Shown one piece after another: positions 61,099-62,498 of a stretch of DNA of 62,498 nt. Position numbers and translations under genes: made by a program. Under the pieces are notes generated by a model. The model saw only the letters and a list, made by a program, of their open reading frames with translations, was not told the DNA's origin and did not search any database. The stretch is from assembly GCA_016190895.1 (NCBI GenBank), contig JACPPR010000028.1, positions 1 through 62,498 on the forward strand. The letters run 5' to 3'. Source of the stretch: Chloroflexota bacterium (GTDB taxonomy: Bacteria; Chloroflexota; Dehalococcoidia; Dehalococcoidales; UBA2162). Positions within the stretch are counted from its first letter, which is position 1, and the number at the start of each line of letters is the position of its first letter.

Positions 61099-61196
61099 TG
61101 AAGTCTTCCCGCCCCCGCCTCATCGAAGCCCTTGAAATGGCTCTGGATAAGTCTGAAGCTAGGCCAGCTAAGAAACACGGGGTGGGGCCGGTGTGA
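61098..61196 (+). pseudogene. Second copy of the acyl-CoA carboxylase C-terminus
   Basis: The 32-codon frame MKSSRPRLIEALEMALDKSE then ARPAKKHGVGPV repeats the last 27 residues of the carboxylase at 60330-60413, with a few conservative changes (Thr/Ala, Glu/Asp, Ser/Ala). The DNA differs at many third positions, so the copy came from a related gene or has been under coding selection. It marks the right boundary of the HicBA segment. Confidence 0.8.
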
Positions 61197-61208
61197 GGTC
61201 TTTTTATC

Positions 61209-62312
61209 ATGAAGACTAAAGCTTTTGAGTACAGTAAGAAAACACTCACATTTCTCGATATTCTTGGCTTTGAAAGAATCGTAAGTCGGTCGGAGAACAA
61301 CCCTGAGCTTGTTGGCAAGATCGTAAATATTTTAGCGCGTTCCAAGAACATTGCATCATCTAACTTGAATGCCAAGCTCACGATACTGAAGGTAAATCCC
61401 CAAGAATACACATATCGCGCATTCTCAGATACCTCTATAATTAGCGGGCCTTATTCATCTGACGATGACATGAGTTTTTTGTCTATGTGGGTAATGTACT
61501 ACCAATACTTCATGTGGAAGGAAGAATCAGCTTTTATACGCGGAGCAGCAGTGTACGGCGACATGTACCAAGATCAAGAGATTGTTTTTGGACCAGCTCT
61601 AATAGATGCATATCATCTCGAAAGCCAGGAGACAAAAGCTTCATGGCCTAGAGTGCTTATCGGCGACAGTCTGCTCAATAAGCTTTCAAAAGAGGAACGT
61701 GAAAGAGCCTTTTACGAGTTCCTAAGGCGAGGAGACGACAACCTGGTCTACCTAGATTATTTACGAGAGCTATTCCATTTGCTATCTTTGGCAGAAAATA
61801 AGAAAATAATTGGAGAGCGGCAGGAAGATTTTGGCGAGCCAATTAAGTTATTTGAAGATCATAAGAAAGCCATTCTGGGACAAGTGAATACTACATCAAA
61901 GCAAGGTGACAGAAATCAGCATAAGAAGATTATTGGAAAGTACGTGGAACTATCTAACTACCATAATGCTACAATTGACAACCTCCGTCATGTTATTGAA
62001 GGCTTGTTAAGTAACCCAGCCATCATACGCGCGGTATTTGACGACCATCTTGCTTCCTTTACATCAAAGCAATCAGGATCAAAATATGATACCGAGTACA
62101 GTGCAGAGGAGCATCCCGACCAAGCAGATATGTTAAACATTATCTGCGCAGTGACGAACGTTATCATCAGAGATCGTCAAGAAGAGAATATTACGTTACA
62201 GGAAGCGCTCAATGACGTATGTCTTGAAATGCCAAAAGAGCTGTCGATACTAGACGTGGGCTTGCAGAAGGCATTGATAGATACAAATAGCCTAAGTCAA
62301 TTAGCTGCTTAA
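61209..62312 (+). CDS. Class III nucleotidyl cyclase-like protein, 367 aa
   Basis: A 367-aa protein whose N-terminal half fits the class III cyclase fold: LTFLDILGFERIV with Asp17 at the position of the first metal Asp (FxDIxGF), YRAFSDTSIISGP with Asp74 at the second, and AFIRGAAVYGDMY, IVFGPALIDAYHLES later. The C-terminal half is helical and charged and is not recognised. Proteins of this pattern are widespread, mostly annotated hypothetical, and often near defence genes. Active-site base-specificity residues cannot be judged, so activity is open. AT-rich codon use and HicBA next door suggest transfer. An effector partner would lie outside the window. Confidence 0.55.
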   Translation: MKTKAFEYSKKTLTFLDILGFERIVSRSENNPELVGKIVNILARSKNIASSNLNAKLTILKVNPQEYTYRAFSDTSIISGPYSSDDDMSFLSMWVMYYQYFMWKEESAFIRGAAVYGDMYQDQEIVFGPALIDAYHLESQETKASWPRVLIGDSLLNKLSKEERERAFYEFLRRGDDNLVYLDYLRELFHLLSLAENKKIIGERQEDFGEPIKLFEDHKKAILGQVNTTSKQGDRNQHKKIIGKYVELSNYHNATIDNLRHVIEGLLSNPAIIRAVFDDHLASFTSKQSGSKYDTEYSAEEHPDQADMLNIICAVTNVIIRDRQEENITLQEALNDVCLEMPKELSILDVGLQKALIDTNSLSQLAA

Positions 62313-62498
62313 GACTTAGTAGGCAAGGGTGGCCTGCGTTTCACCACCCTCTCCAAATGTAGCCGCTCACGCTCTCTGACCGCATTTAGCCCGATGTCAG
62401 TGGCCGTCTGGATGGCTCGATTTGTTTGGCCTGCCTGGGGTTCCGCCGAAGTCTCTCGCCTGATGAAGCCCTTGCAGGTAGGGAAGACAAGCCGGGGC
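62309..62498 (-). CDS. Possible 3' end of a minus-strand gene (cut by window edge)
   Basis: The minus strand is open from the window edge to a TAA at 62309-62311. The 62-codon segment reads FPTCKGFIRRETSAEPQAGQ then TNRAIQTATDIGLNAVRERE and ends VVKRRPPLPTKS. It is basic and protein-like in composition. It converges on the cyclase-like gene, overlapping its stop by two bases. No family is recognised and the open frame could be chance. Confidence 0.3.
   Translation of the reverse strand, partial: PRLVFPTCKGFIRRETSAEPQAGQTNRAIQTATDIGLNAVRERERLHLERVVKRRPPLPTKS

Overview
The window reads as a piece of chromosome from an anaerobic, acetyl-CoA-pathway bacterium, most likely an uncultured member of the Dehalococcoidia (Chloroflexota). 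This placement is an inference from gene content: a near-complete Wood-Ljungdahl cluster with bacterial-type AcsB/AcsC/AcsD/CooS, an archaeal-type GlmU, a DUF3786 protein, an orphan family 5 solute-binding lipoprotein with a Thr/Pro linker, and many short palindromic intergenic repeats. No rRNA, tRNA or CRISPR array was seen.

Layout. 1-863: 5' part of an IS5/IS1182-type transposase on the minus strand, its end, and an AT-rich repeat behind a strong promoter. 864-2719: an unknown protein and a nitroreductase. 2986-9424: alpha-glucan metabolism (phosphorylase on plus; branching enzyme and 4-alpha-glucanotransferase on minus). 9511-13535: a frameshifted solute-binding lipoprotein gene, then a 596-codon gene with an in-frame UGA that looks like a selenoprotein. 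13791-21874: small, membrane and DNA-repair genes on minus (uvrB, a RAYT transposase, a membrane-anchored Holliday-resolvase-like nuclease, ruvA, ruvC, yebC). 22073-27862: a UDP-GlcNAc operon (glmM-like, two GlmU-like proteins, glmS) from a near-leaderless promoter. 27995-29629: an isolated OLD-family nuclease. 29732-32173: a Lon-family protease.

32288-52136 is the core of the window: cooC, fhs, acsV-like activator, acsF/cooC2, two folD paralogs, a 74-aa protein, acsD, cooS, acsB, acsC, acsE, then a NuoG/HoxU-like Fe-S protein, NuoE, NuoF, metV and metF. Together these convert formate via tetrahydrofolate to a methyl group, pass it to the corrinoid Fe-S protein and join it with CO to make acetyl-CoA (or the reverse). 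A diaphorase module probably feeds NAD(P)H electrons to methylene-THF reductase. No formate dehydrogenase is in the window.

52460-62498: a UroD-family protein, an OYE-type flavin/Fe-S oxidoreductase, a VOC protein, a DUF3786 protein, mobA, a small Cys protein, an acyl-CoA carboxylase beta subunit, a HicB/HicA pair followed by a duplicated carboxylase tail, and a class III cyclase-like protein.

The most notable points are the candidate selenoprotein with a SECIS-like hairpin, the two FolD paralogs that have lost complementary active-site elements, the MetVF-diaphorase gene block, and the HicBA insertion that carries a second carboxylase 3' end.
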